8,275 bases of DNA from an uncultured Taibaiella sp. (GTDB taxonomy: Bacteria > Bacteroidota > Bacteroidia > Chitinophagales > Chitinophagaceae), in contig CALMXV010000036.1 in NCBI GenBank assembly GCA_937871155.1, forward strand, positions 1 through 8,275, read 5' to 3'. The position numbers and the translations under genes are program-made. The notes below the pieces were generated by a model. The model was given only the letters and a program-made list of their open reading frames with translations, was not told the DNA's origin and did no database searches. Shown here piece after piece: positions 1-5,822 of this stretch (positions are counted from its first letter, which is position 1; each line of letters opens with the position of its first letter).

Positions 1-341
1 GGGTTTCCCATCTTATCGTTTACTTTTAAGGTAGGCGTAGCAAGGTTTTGAGCTCGTAAGGTTAGTTTTACTTTGGTATAAAGTGGATTGACAAAAAACA
101 AACCATTCTCTTTAATACTACCCATGTATTTGCCAAAGAGCGTTAATACACGTGCATAGTTGGGTTGGATGACTACAATTCCCATCCACAGTATAAAGGT
201 GATAAGATTGCATGGAATGGCTAGCCAAAGCAATTGTTGATTTTGCCCACTAAGACTATAGCCATAAATGGTCAAGGCTAGGGTTATCAAAGAAACGATT
301 AAGGCTAAGTAGCCATTTACGGGTTTTAAATTTTTTTCCAT
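1..341 (-). CDS. SPFH/band 7 domain membrane protein, N-terminal part (partial)
   Basis: The reading frame starts with ATG at 341 and stays open to the window edge, giving 113 codons of the N-terminus; the rest lies outside. Residues about 10-29 and 36-57 are two hydrophobic membrane segments. They are followed by QPNYARVLTLFGKYMGSIKE and a motif reading FFVNPLYTK, then LRAQNL and KVNDKMGN. This order of motifs is typical of the start of the SPFH (stomatin/prohibitin/flotillin/HflK) domain in Bacteroidota proteins, which usually are about 280 residues long. Such proteins form membrane-bound oligomeric assemblies and are thought to organise membrane microdomains or protease complexes; the exact role of this one is unknown. 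A promoter with both -33 and -7 elements lies about 30 nt upstream, so it probably starts its own transcript. There is no clear Shine-Dalgarno sequence. The family call is strong; the physiological role is open. Confidence 0.85.
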   Translation of the reverse strand, partial: MEKNLKPVNGYLALIVSLITLALTIYGYSLSGQNQQLLWLAIPCNLITFILWMGIVVIQPNYARVLTLFGKYMGSIKENGLFFVNPLYTKVKLTLRAQNLATPTLKVNDKMGN

Positions 342-371
342 GATTAAATTATTATGATATTAAAATGATAT

Positions 372-403
372 CAAAAGTAGGAACAACATTTTAAGTAGCC
401 AAA
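372..403 (-). promoter_or_regulatory. Bacteroidota-type promoter for the SPFH gene
   Basis: On the minus strand, TTTG (400-403) is followed after 20 nt by TACTTTTG (372-379). This fits the Bacteroidota primary-sigma consensus TTTG (-33) / TAnnTTTG (-7). Transcription would begin near 366-368, leaving a leader of about 25 nt before the ATG at 341. It is the best promoter match in the window because both elements are present at good spacing. Confidence 0.7.
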
Positions 404-427
404 AGAATTTTCGACTCGTTTTCCTTA

Positions 428-458
428 GCTTTTCTAAAGTTTAAAACTTTAGAAAAGC
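428..458. terminator. 31-nt perfect palindrome, candidate terminator of trhO
   Basis: Positions 428-442 are the exact reverse complement of 444-458, with a single central base at 443. As RNA this would give a stem of about 13-14 bp closed by a 3-5 nt loop. It lies about 30 nt beyond the trhO stop codon, where a transcript end is expected. The stem is AT-rich (GC only near its base and middle) and neither strand has a clear T-run directly after it, so it is not a textbook intrinsic terminator. It could instead be a binding site or an RNA-processing or stabilising hairpin. Confidence 0.5.
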
Positions 459-488
459 AGAGGGATTAGTAAAAAGAAAGATTAAAAA

Positions 489-1556
489 TTAGCTATTCGA
501 CTTTCGCTCGGCAGCCCATGCATCCCGATGTTTTCGAAGAGGATGGTCTTTTGATTTATTGAAAATCTTCATCCCATTTTCTCTGCCGGCTCTATTGATT
601 CGTTGTTGTTCCGTAGGAGTGTTTTTTTCTACTTTGCAGTCTTCACTACAACAGCCTTCGTACTTTTCTGCGCAAGTAGGACATTGAATAAACAACAAAT
701 GGCAACCATCATTTTTGCAATTGGTATGGTCGTCGCAAGGAGCACCGCATTGGTGGCATTGTGCAATGATATCATCAGAGATGCGCTCTCCTAATCGGTC
801 ATCAAACACAAAATTCTTACCTATGAATTTGTTGGGTAGCTGTTGTTCTTTGGCTTTACGAGCGTACTCTATTATGCCCCCTTCAACATGAAATACGTTT
901 TGAAAACCACTGTACTTCATAAAGGCACTCGCCTTTTCGCAACGGATGCCACCGGTACAATACATCACTATATTTTTGTCTTTATGTTCTTCTAGCATCT
1001 TTACTGCCATTGGCAATTGCTCTCTAAACGTATCAGACGGGATTTCGATTGCATTTTCAAAATGGCCTACTTCATATTCATAATGATTGCGCATATCTAC
1101 TACAATCGTATTGGGCTGTGCAGTGAGGTCATTAAATTCTTTCGCTTTGAGATAAACTCCTGTATCGGAAGGGTTAAAATTTTTATCGTCAATTCCATCG
1201 GCAACAATCTTGGGACGTACTTTAATTTTCAATACCCAAAAAGATTTCCCATCATCTTCTACGGCGATATTCATACGAATGCCATTCAATTCTGGAGCTG
1301 CATGGTAAAGCGTTTCTACGAATTGTTCATAATTGGATTCCGGTACACTTATCTGTGCATTGATACCTTCTTGAGCAATATAGATACGCCCAAAGACTTT
1401 AAGTGCATATAGCTTTTGATACAGTTCATCCCGAAAGGATTCCGGCTGGGCAATGGAAAAATACTTGTAAAAGGAAACAGTCTTGCGCGCTTCGGTTTCT
1501 TCATATAAACGACGCTTCAGTTCCTCGTTGGAGATGCGATTGTGTAACACTGGCAT
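489..1556 (-). CDS. trhO: tRNA uridine(34) hydroxylase TrhO (rhodanese family, former YceA/UPF0176)
   Basis: This 355-residue protein matches the length of the TrhO family (E. coli about 350). TrhO uses molecular oxygen to convert U34 of certain tRNAs to 5-hydroxyuridine, the precursor of the cmo5U/mo5U wobble modifications, and acts in the cytoplasm. Residues about 25-115 form the N-terminal domain ([24 protein letters not shown]). Residues about 130-235 are the rhodanese domain, with [15 protein letters not shown] and the active-site loop [11 protein letters not shown] holding Cys200 and Cys206. Then comes the family motif FDDRLGERI (251-259), followed by a cysteine-rich tail with ten Cys between 267 and 307, including CHQC and CPTC pairs, which suggests a metal-binding or structural site. 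The ATG at 1556 is preceded by a -7 element at about 40 nt. No neighbour is functionally linked; it looks monocistronic. Confidence 0.96.
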   Translation of the reverse strand: MPVLHNRISNEELKRRLYEETEARKTVSFYKYFSIAQPESFRDELYQKLYALKVFGRIYIAQEGINAQISVPESNYEQFVETLYHAAPELNGIRMNIAVEDDGKSFWVLKIKVRPKIVADGIDDKNFNPSDTGVYLKAKEFNDLTAQPNTIVVDMRNHYEYEVGHFENAIEIPSDTFREQLPMAVKMLEEHKDKNIVMYCTGGIRCEKASAFMKYSGFQNVFHVEGGIIEYARKAKEQQLPNKFIGKNFVFDDRLGERISDDIIAQCHQCGAPCDDHTNCKNDGCHLLFIQCPTCAEKYEGCCSEDCKVEKNTPTEQQRINRAGRENGMKIFNKSKDHPLRKHRDAWAAERKSNS

Positions 1557-1596
1557 GGTGTTGTAGCTTCTTTTTATGAGGTAATTTAATTGCCGA

Positions 1597-1604
1597 CAAA
1601 GATA
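1597..1604 (-). promoter_or_regulatory. -7 promoter element for trhO
   Basis: The minus strand reads TATCTTTG, a full match to TAnnTTTG, 40 nt upstream of the trhO start codon. Transcription would begin near 1590, giving a leader of about 35 nt. I see no TTTG at the -33 position, so only half of the consensus is present. The element lies in the 101-nt gap shared with the divergent exported-protein gene. Confidence 0.5.
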
Positions 1605-1657
1605 CGTATTGAAACGATTGGGCTGTTTTTCATTTTTTATTTACCTATTTTAGGCAG

Positions 1658-2137
1658 GTGAAATTTATAGGATATTGTTATTTCATTTTGTGTTGCTGTT
1701 TGCTGCCTTTAAATATCAAAGCACAGCCACAGAAGCTTCCACTACGAATACTTCAGGGGTATCATGCTAATGAACGACTACCTTTAGAGAAGGGAGTTAA
1801 TTACCTTGTTTTTAGCAAGGAAAGCGATTTTGAACGTTACTTTGGTAAAAGCTTTGAAAGAAGCAAACCTAATTTTGATTTCGAGCATGTCATCGTGATG
1901 ATTACAGCCCCTACACGAGAACAATATTTCTTAAGCTTCGAACCGGAAGCTTACAAAGCCGGTAATTTTATTGAAATCTATTGCAATAGTAGTAAAGCCC
2001 GTCATCTGTTAACCTATACCGATCATCCTATTGCCATTGCAGCTATTCCCAAATATTATGTGGTCAATTCGATTCGATTTTATACGAATCAAAAGCGGAA
2101 AAAGTTGTTGAAGACTGTAGTGGTAAAAGCGAATTAA
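1658..2137 (+). CDS. Small exported protein of unknown function
   Basis: This encodes 159 residues starting with GTG. The start is chosen because the signal peptide begins exactly there: K2, then a hydrophobic cysteine-rich core (YFILCCCLLPL) and a likely cleavage after Ala22 or Gln23 (NIKAQ). No other Met occurs before residue 81. The CCC run is not a lipobox, since it lacks the small residue at -1, so the protein is probably soluble in the periplasm or secreted. The mature part of about 136 residues looks like mixed alpha/beta: YLVFSKESDFERYFG, then DFEHVIVMI, and later IAIAAIPKYYV. The pattern of a residue-poor linker, an aspartate-led strand (FDFEHVIVMI) and a late IPKY strand loosely recalls PrcB-type domains, but this is a weak resemblance and I do not assign the family. 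It is divergent from trhO and converges on the thioredoxin lipoprotein gene. Confidence 0.75.
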   Translation: MKFIGYCYFILCCCLLPLNIKAQPQKLPLRILQGYHANERLPLEKGVNYLVFSKESDFERYFGKSFERSKPNFDFEHVIVMITAPTREQYFLSFEPEAYKAGNFIEIYCNSSKARHLLTYTDHPIAIAAIPKYYVVNSIRFYTNQKRKKLLKTVVVKAN

Positions 2138-2151
2138 TTATTGATGCCTTT

Positions 2152-2184
2152 TTATTTCAAAACCTCTTCCAGTGCCGCTTCTTA
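2152..2184 (-). other. Continuation of the thioredoxin lipoprotein frame beyond its stop codon
   Basis: The TAA at 2182-2184 is followed in the same frame by EAALEEVLK and then a second TAA at 2152-2154. TlpA-type proteins commonly end with LRG, two or three residues, and a leucine/glutamate-rich helix of just this kind. The spacing from LR to the helix fits if the stop codon is counted as one residue, for instance TTA (Leu) changed to TAA. The segment is therefore best read as the former C-terminal helix, now separated by a nonsense change or a sequencing error. Confidence 0.6.
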
Positions 2185-3288
2185 GCTATGCCACCTTAAG
2201 TTGGATGCAATGATTTTTCCATCAGGATCTACTAAGAAATTAGCAGGGATAGATTGCACTTGGTAAGTTTGGGCTGCAACAGATTCCCATCCTTGAAGGT
2301 CGCTTATTTGTGGCCAATGAAGGTTGTCGTCTTGGATTGCTTGCATCCATTTAGCCTTGTCGGAATCTAAGGATACTCCTAAGATGGTGAAGTTTTTATT
2401 TTTGAATTTTTGGTAGGCTGCCACTACGTTAGGATTTTCAGCACGACAGGGGCCACACCATGATGCCCAGAAATCTATTAATACATATTTACCTTTAAAA
2501 GAGCTAAGAGATAGGGTTTTCCCATCTGGAGTAGGCAAGTTGATTTCAGGTGCCATATTTCCTACACTTGTAGCATTTTTTGCTCCTGTGCCTGAAGGGG
2601 TTGCATTGGTTACTTCGTTAATCTTACTGACAAATTCTTTTGCTAAAGCACTTTTGGGGAAACGTGCGGTCAACGATTCTGTAAATGTTTTAAGATATTC
2701 AGTTTCGGTATTTGCATTTAGCATGGATACCGCAAAGATGGCATTAGGAAGAAACAAGGTAGTATCAGAATATTGTTCTACATATCGAGTGAGTTGAAAG
2801 TTCATTTCTTTCAGGTCGTTGTTGGCTTTGGCTAAAAGGCTATCGTTGCCTCTTAAACGTATGGTGTCGATTATAATAGAAAGGGTATTGAAGTCTTGAA
2901 GGCTGCTTCTTATGTGACCTAAGAAACCTTGTAGGCTTGCAGATGATGAGGAACCGACTACTTTATATTCCACCAGTTTATTCCAATCACCTGTGATTTT
3001 TGTAGTGCCTTTATCTAATGACAACATGATAAATTGATTGTCGTCAAATCGAAGACGGTATAAGCCCGGTTCTATCGTATTTCCGGATAATTCGAAGGTG
3101 CCGTTATCATCAGATTGGGCAGAGTCAACAGTAATTATATTGTTGTTGATACTGAGCTCTTCTAAATAGATAATATGCTTAGGCATGTGTTCTATAGTTC
3201 CTCTTACCGTAAAGTTTTTGGAAGGAGAACTACAGCCTACTGCTAAAAGGGTAATAAATAGTAAAAAAAGTAAAGGTTGGTGCCTCAT
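2182..3288 (-). CDS. TlpA/ResA-like thioredoxin-fold lipoprotein with DUF4369 N-terminal domain; C-terminus apparently truncated
   Basis: From the ATG at 3288 the product is 368 residues. It begins with a lipoprotein signal: MRHQPLLFLLFITLLAVGC, lipobox AVGC with Cys19, so it should be anchored in the envelope. Residues about 26-105 resemble DUF4369 (FTVRGTIEHMP, SDDNGTFELSG, GLYRLRF). Residues 110-230 are helical and end in a low-complexity linker. Residues about 243-368 are a TlpA/ResA thioredoxin domain: APEINLPTPDGKTLSLSSFKGK, WCGPC with Cys278 and Cys281, and cis-Pro348 in SIPANFLVDPDGK. Family members act as thiol-disulfide reductases or in cytochrome c maturation; the substrate here is unknown. 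An in-frame ATG 16 codons upstream (3336) is less likely: a -7 promoter element lies inside that extension and the signal peptide starts at 3288. The protein stops after NLRWHS, and the same frame continues after the stop with nine residues of a typical family C-terminus. Confidence 0.9.
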   Translation of the reverse strand: MRHQPLLFLLFITLLAVGCSSPSKNFTVRGTIEHMPKHIIYLEELSINNNIITVDSAQSDDNGTFELSGNTIEPGLYRLRFDDNQFIMLSLDKGTTKITGDWNKLVEYKVVGSSSSASLQGFLGHIRSSLQDFNTLSIIIDTIRLRGNDSLLAKANNDLKEMNFQLTRYVEQYSDTTLFLPNAIFAVSMLNANTETEYLKTFTESLTARFPKSALAKEFVSKINEVTNATPSGTGAKNATSVGNMAPEINLPTPDGKTLSLSSFKGKYVLIDFWASWCGPCRAENPNVVAAYQKFKNKNFTILGVSLDSDKAKWMQAIQDDNLHWPQISDLQGWESVAAQTYQVQSIPANFLVDPDGKIIASNLRWHS

Positions 3289-3309
3289 GCAGATTCTTAT
3301 TTTCGGGTG

Positions 3310-3317
3310 CAAACCTA
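3310..3317 (-). promoter_or_regulatory. -7 promoter element for the thioredoxin lipoprotein gene
   Basis: The minus strand reads TAGGTTTG, a full match to TAnnTTTG, 21 nt upstream of the ATG at 3288. A TTTG occurs at 3334-3337, 16 nt further upstream; this is shorter than the usual spacing, so it may not be the -33 element. Transcription would start near 3304, downstream of the alternative ATG at 3336, which argues for the shorter protein. Confidence 0.55.
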
Positions 3318-3562
3318 AAAAATAAATCGCTCTCAAAACGTTAAGGTTTCTTCGCTACTGACTAGGTTTTTCATGGATTTAAGCAGGTGGGTTCTAGTGG
3401 TTAGTAGGTGGTTTTTAATGTATATTTTTCAGACAATTTCTAAATCAGTATTGTTTTTATGAGGTTTTACTTTCAAAGAAACATTTCTGCAAAAGGGTCA
3501 ACCACCAAAATCGATTTTCCAAAAATGTTAAATTTATCAATAAGGTTAGTCTGCAGAATGAC
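3318..3562. other. Intergenic stretch without a recognised gene
   Basis: Apart from the TTTG at 3334-3337, this AT-rich gap holds no open frame with a plausible start and no convincing hairpin terminator for the upstream 683-residue gene. A GT-rich patch at about 3384-3416 repeats AGGTGG and AGTGG, and a 12-bp palindrome AAAATCGATTTT lies at 3507-3518. Neither has a clear role. Confidence 0.5.
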
Positions 3563-5614
3563 TTATTGTATCGCACTAGTATCTTTTAGATGATTGCCTA
3601 CATTGAAAAGTTTATAGCCTAGTTCTTGTACTAGCTGTTCAACGGGGAGTTTCGTGATAGTTTGTCTTTTTACCAATATTTTGCCGGTGGAGGAAATAAC
3701 TTGATAACTAAGCTTACGATTGTTACCACTTCCTATCATTTGCAAAACCACTTTAGGGGCAAGGCTGTTGCTATGTAATATCCATTGAATATTGAGTGCT
3801 TGAATGCCTTCCATCAATTTTTCATCGAGCCCTTTTGCCTCAAGTTGAAAATTCATTTTAAGACCGGAATAAGGAATGAGTTGCGGATAGAGATAATAGA
3901 GTTGGTTCATCCGGTCGTTGTATAGCCTTGACTGTTGCTGTTCTTTAGCGATGAAGGCTTGTGCCTCTAGTACTCTTGCGATGAGTAGTTTTTCATTTTC
4001 TTTATCTAACGTAGGGTCTGCTAATACTATCCGAAGTTGTTGTTGAGCGGCAGTATAGTTATCCTTTTCTATTAAGAGCTTGGCAAGGAAATAATGAAAG
4101 TATTTTCGGATGGCAGGTCGATTGTCATTGATTGCTGCTTTTTGAAATCGTTCGTAGAAAAAATTCGAACTAAAGTCACGAATCAAGAACCAGATCTCAT
4201 CCCAAGCAACGGTGCTTTCTGTAGAAAATAATTTATAAACTACACGATCTCGCTCTGGGTTCTGAGCAAATTGATTGATGATTAAAAACTGTTGAGCATA
4301 TTTTTCTGTTGTCAGTTTTGCAATTTTTGCTAGTACAATCGGGTTATACCACCAATTCTGATGTTCAAATTTTTGAGCTTCTATTTCTTGAATTTTCAAT
4401 TGGAGTTTTAATAGCTGAATACTAAAGTCATAATGGGTTTGTCCAAGCGTAGTACCAATGTGGGTTTCTTTGAAGTTGGCAGCTTTGTCGGAGTATCGAA
4501 GAGCTTCAAAATGTTGCCCATCATACATCATACAGCGTGCAGCGGCAATGTTATACCATCCATAGCCGGGCGTGCTACCATTAGCTTTTATCATGTCTTT
4601 GGTTAGTTGCACTCCTGCTTTTGGAGACGACTTATAGATATCTAAGATGGAAGAATAATAGACCCATTCTTGTAATCTTTTATCATATCCGTCTTGTACA
4701 CTTGCTTTTTTATATTCCTCTTGTGCTATTTTAAAATTACCACAGATAGCTTGAAACGTGGCGTAGTTGTTATGAGACAGCCTGTTGCCCTCTTGCAACA
4801 AACGATAGTATTTATTAGCACTATCAATCTGGAAAGAATAACTATAGAGCATTGCCTTATAATGATAGACGGCGAGTAGGTCTGACTGTTCATAACCGGG
4901 TTGAAAAATTTTACTATTTAACAGATAGTCTTTTTTGATTTTTCTAATGCCGCTATCCAAAAATCGCAAGGCAAGTTTTTCGTTTTCATCAATGGTATTT
5001 TTTAGAAAAGGATATTTTGCAGAGGTATAAAAGCGATTGCGGTGTACGGTCCATCCAAGATAGTTGTAGGCATCCATATAGTAATCGCGTTGGAAATTGA
5101 GCCGCAACACACGACGCATCAAAGCCACCACTTTATCCGGAGCATCCATATTGCTATAGCAGTTCATCAGGTAGTTAGCAATAAGAGTATAATCTAGTTG
5201 GTAATTAAAAACCGGAAAATAAATCATGATATCATCCGTACGGGTCTTTAGTTCTTTGCGATAGTCACGTTCCAGTGTTTGTAAAGCCCGCTCTAGTGGC
5301 GCTGCAGCTAGTTTATAGCCTTGGTAGTCGGCAGCATGATTGTATTTATAGGCTCCTTCAAACATCCATCCTACATAATAAGTGCTGTCAATACGCTTAA
5401 ATTCTCGTGAGCGCGGAAGCGCATCTTCACTATTCACATCTACCCCCATTCGCTTCGCATTGATTTCATAGCGAAGTGCTGCTTTGGTCGTTGCCAACGA
5501 TTGTGCTTGTAGCTGATGGAAAGAAATTAACAGTATCCATAAAGGCAGCAACCCTTTAAAGCGAGGGTACTTCAAAACGATCAATAGATTCGTAAGTGGA
5601 TAAAAGGATTTCAT
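3563..5614 (-). CDS. Exported TPR-like helical-repeat protein of unknown function
   Basis: This encodes 683 residues. The N-terminus has a fairly long basic leader (about 20 residues with K15, R18, K20), then the hydrophobic core LLPLWILLISF (22-32) and a likely signal-peptidase site after QLQA or QLQAQ (37-38), so the protein should reach the periplasm or outer membrane. Most of the mature protein, from about 40 to 590, is a series of amphipathic helix pairs rich in Tyr, Ala, Leu and Gln (for example YNYLGWTVHRNRFY, YGWYNIAAARCMMYDGQHFEALRYSDKAA, YFLAKLLIEKDNYTAAQQQL). Several fit the tetratricopeptide pattern of small and aromatic residues, which suggests an alpha-solenoid used for protein binding. 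The last 80 residues look different, with short beta-like segments (KVVLQMIG, KLSYQVISS, KILVKRQTI) followed by a helix, and may be a separate small domain. I see no catalytic motif and do not recognise the family. The gene is divergent from pruA and lies upstream of the thioredoxin lipoprotein gene, which has its own promoter element. Confidence 0.85.
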   Translation of the reverse strand: MKSFYPLTNLLIVLKYPRFKGLLPLWILLISFHQLQAQSLATTKAALRYEINAKRMGVDVNSEDALPRSREFKRIDSTYYVGWMFEGAYKYNHAADYQGYKLAAAPLERALQTLERDYRKELKTRTDDIMIYFPVFNYQLDYTLIANYLMNCYSNMDAPDKVVALMRRVLRLNFQRDYYMDAYNYLGWTVHRNRFYTSAKYPFLKNTIDENEKLALRFLDSGIRKIKKDYLLNSKIFQPGYEQSDLLAVYHYKAMLYSYSFQIDSANKYYRLLQEGNRLSHNNYATFQAICGNFKIAQEEYKKASVQDGYDKRLQEWVYYSSILDIYKSSPKAGVQLTKDMIKANGSTPGYGWYNIAAARCMMYDGQHFEALRYSDKAANFKETHIGTTLGQTHYDFSIQLLKLQLKIQEIEAQKFEHQNWWYNPIVLAKIAKLTTEKYAQQFLIINQFAQNPERDRVVYKLFSTESTVAWDEIWFLIRDFSSNFFYERFQKAAINDNRPAIRKYFHYFLAKLLIEKDNYTAAQQQLRIVLADPTLDKENEKLLIARVLEAQAFIAKEQQQSRLYNDRMNQLYYLYPQLIPYSGLKMNFQLEAKGLDEKLMEGIQALNIQWILHSNSLAPKVVLQMIGSGNNRKLSYQVISSTGKILVKRQTITKLPVEQLVQELGYKLFNVGNHLKDTSAIQ

Positions 5615-5778
5615 TCAATAATCAATAATGAAAAGGCTGCTGGTGATAGCTTGCAAGATACCGTATCTGTTATAAATTTTGGAAGCTTCTCAAAACTGTT
5701 GTGGTTACTTTAACCCTATTTTTAGATGAAATTAACTTGGTATGATAAGCATCATCCTACCGATACCTTTATAACCCG
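5615..5778. other. Divergent intergenic region between the helical-repeat gene and pruA
   Basis: This stretch separates two divergently transcribed genes, so it should carry promoters for both. The pruA -7 element lies just to its right. For the minus-strand gene I find only an imperfect element, TATCTTGC at 5653-5660, about 40 nt before its start codon and without a TTTG at the right distance. I see no clear operator or riboswitch-like structure. Confidence 0.4.
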
Positions 5779-5786
5779 TACATTTG
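5779..5786 (+). promoter_or_regulatory. -7 promoter element for pruA
   Basis: The plus strand reads TACATTTG, a full match to TAnnTTTG, with transcription expected near 5792 and a leader of about 30 nt before the ATG at 5823. There is no TTTG at -33. The element overlaps the TTG at 5784 that would be the start of a 13-residue longer reading, so that longer version is unlikely to be transcribed from this promoter. Confidence 0.6.
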
Positions 5787-5822
5787 CCACAATTTTTTGA
5801 AATTCGTTTAAACATCAATTTT

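Noticed and set aside
1017..1412. 131-codon plus-strand open frame
   Set aside because: It lies wholly antisense to trhO, whose motifs are intact throughout, and its own product has no recognisable domain.
1646..1653. TATTTTAG as a promoter -7 element for the small exported protein
   Set aside because: It differs from TAnnTTTG and lies only 4 nt from the GTG start, so transcription would begin inside the gene.
2540..2797. 85-codon plus-strand open frame
   Set aside because: It is antisense to the thioredoxin lipoprotein gene and shows no supporting motif or start signal.
3384..3421. GT-rich patch with repeated AGGTGG/AGTGG as a possible repeat array or transposon end
   Set aside because: The units are irregular in length and spacing, and no matching inverted copy is visible in the window.
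3507..3518. Palindrome AAAATCGATTTT as a possible terminator or operator
   Set aside because: It has no loop, is short and AT-rich, and such sequences are frequent by chance in DNA of this composition.
4694..4879. 61-codon plus-strand open frame
   Set aside because: It is antisense within the 683-residue gene and has no independent support.
2182..5614. The two adjacent minus-strand genes as an operon
   Set aside because: They are separated by 274 nt and the downstream gene has its own full -7 element; readthrough cannot be excluded but is not supported.
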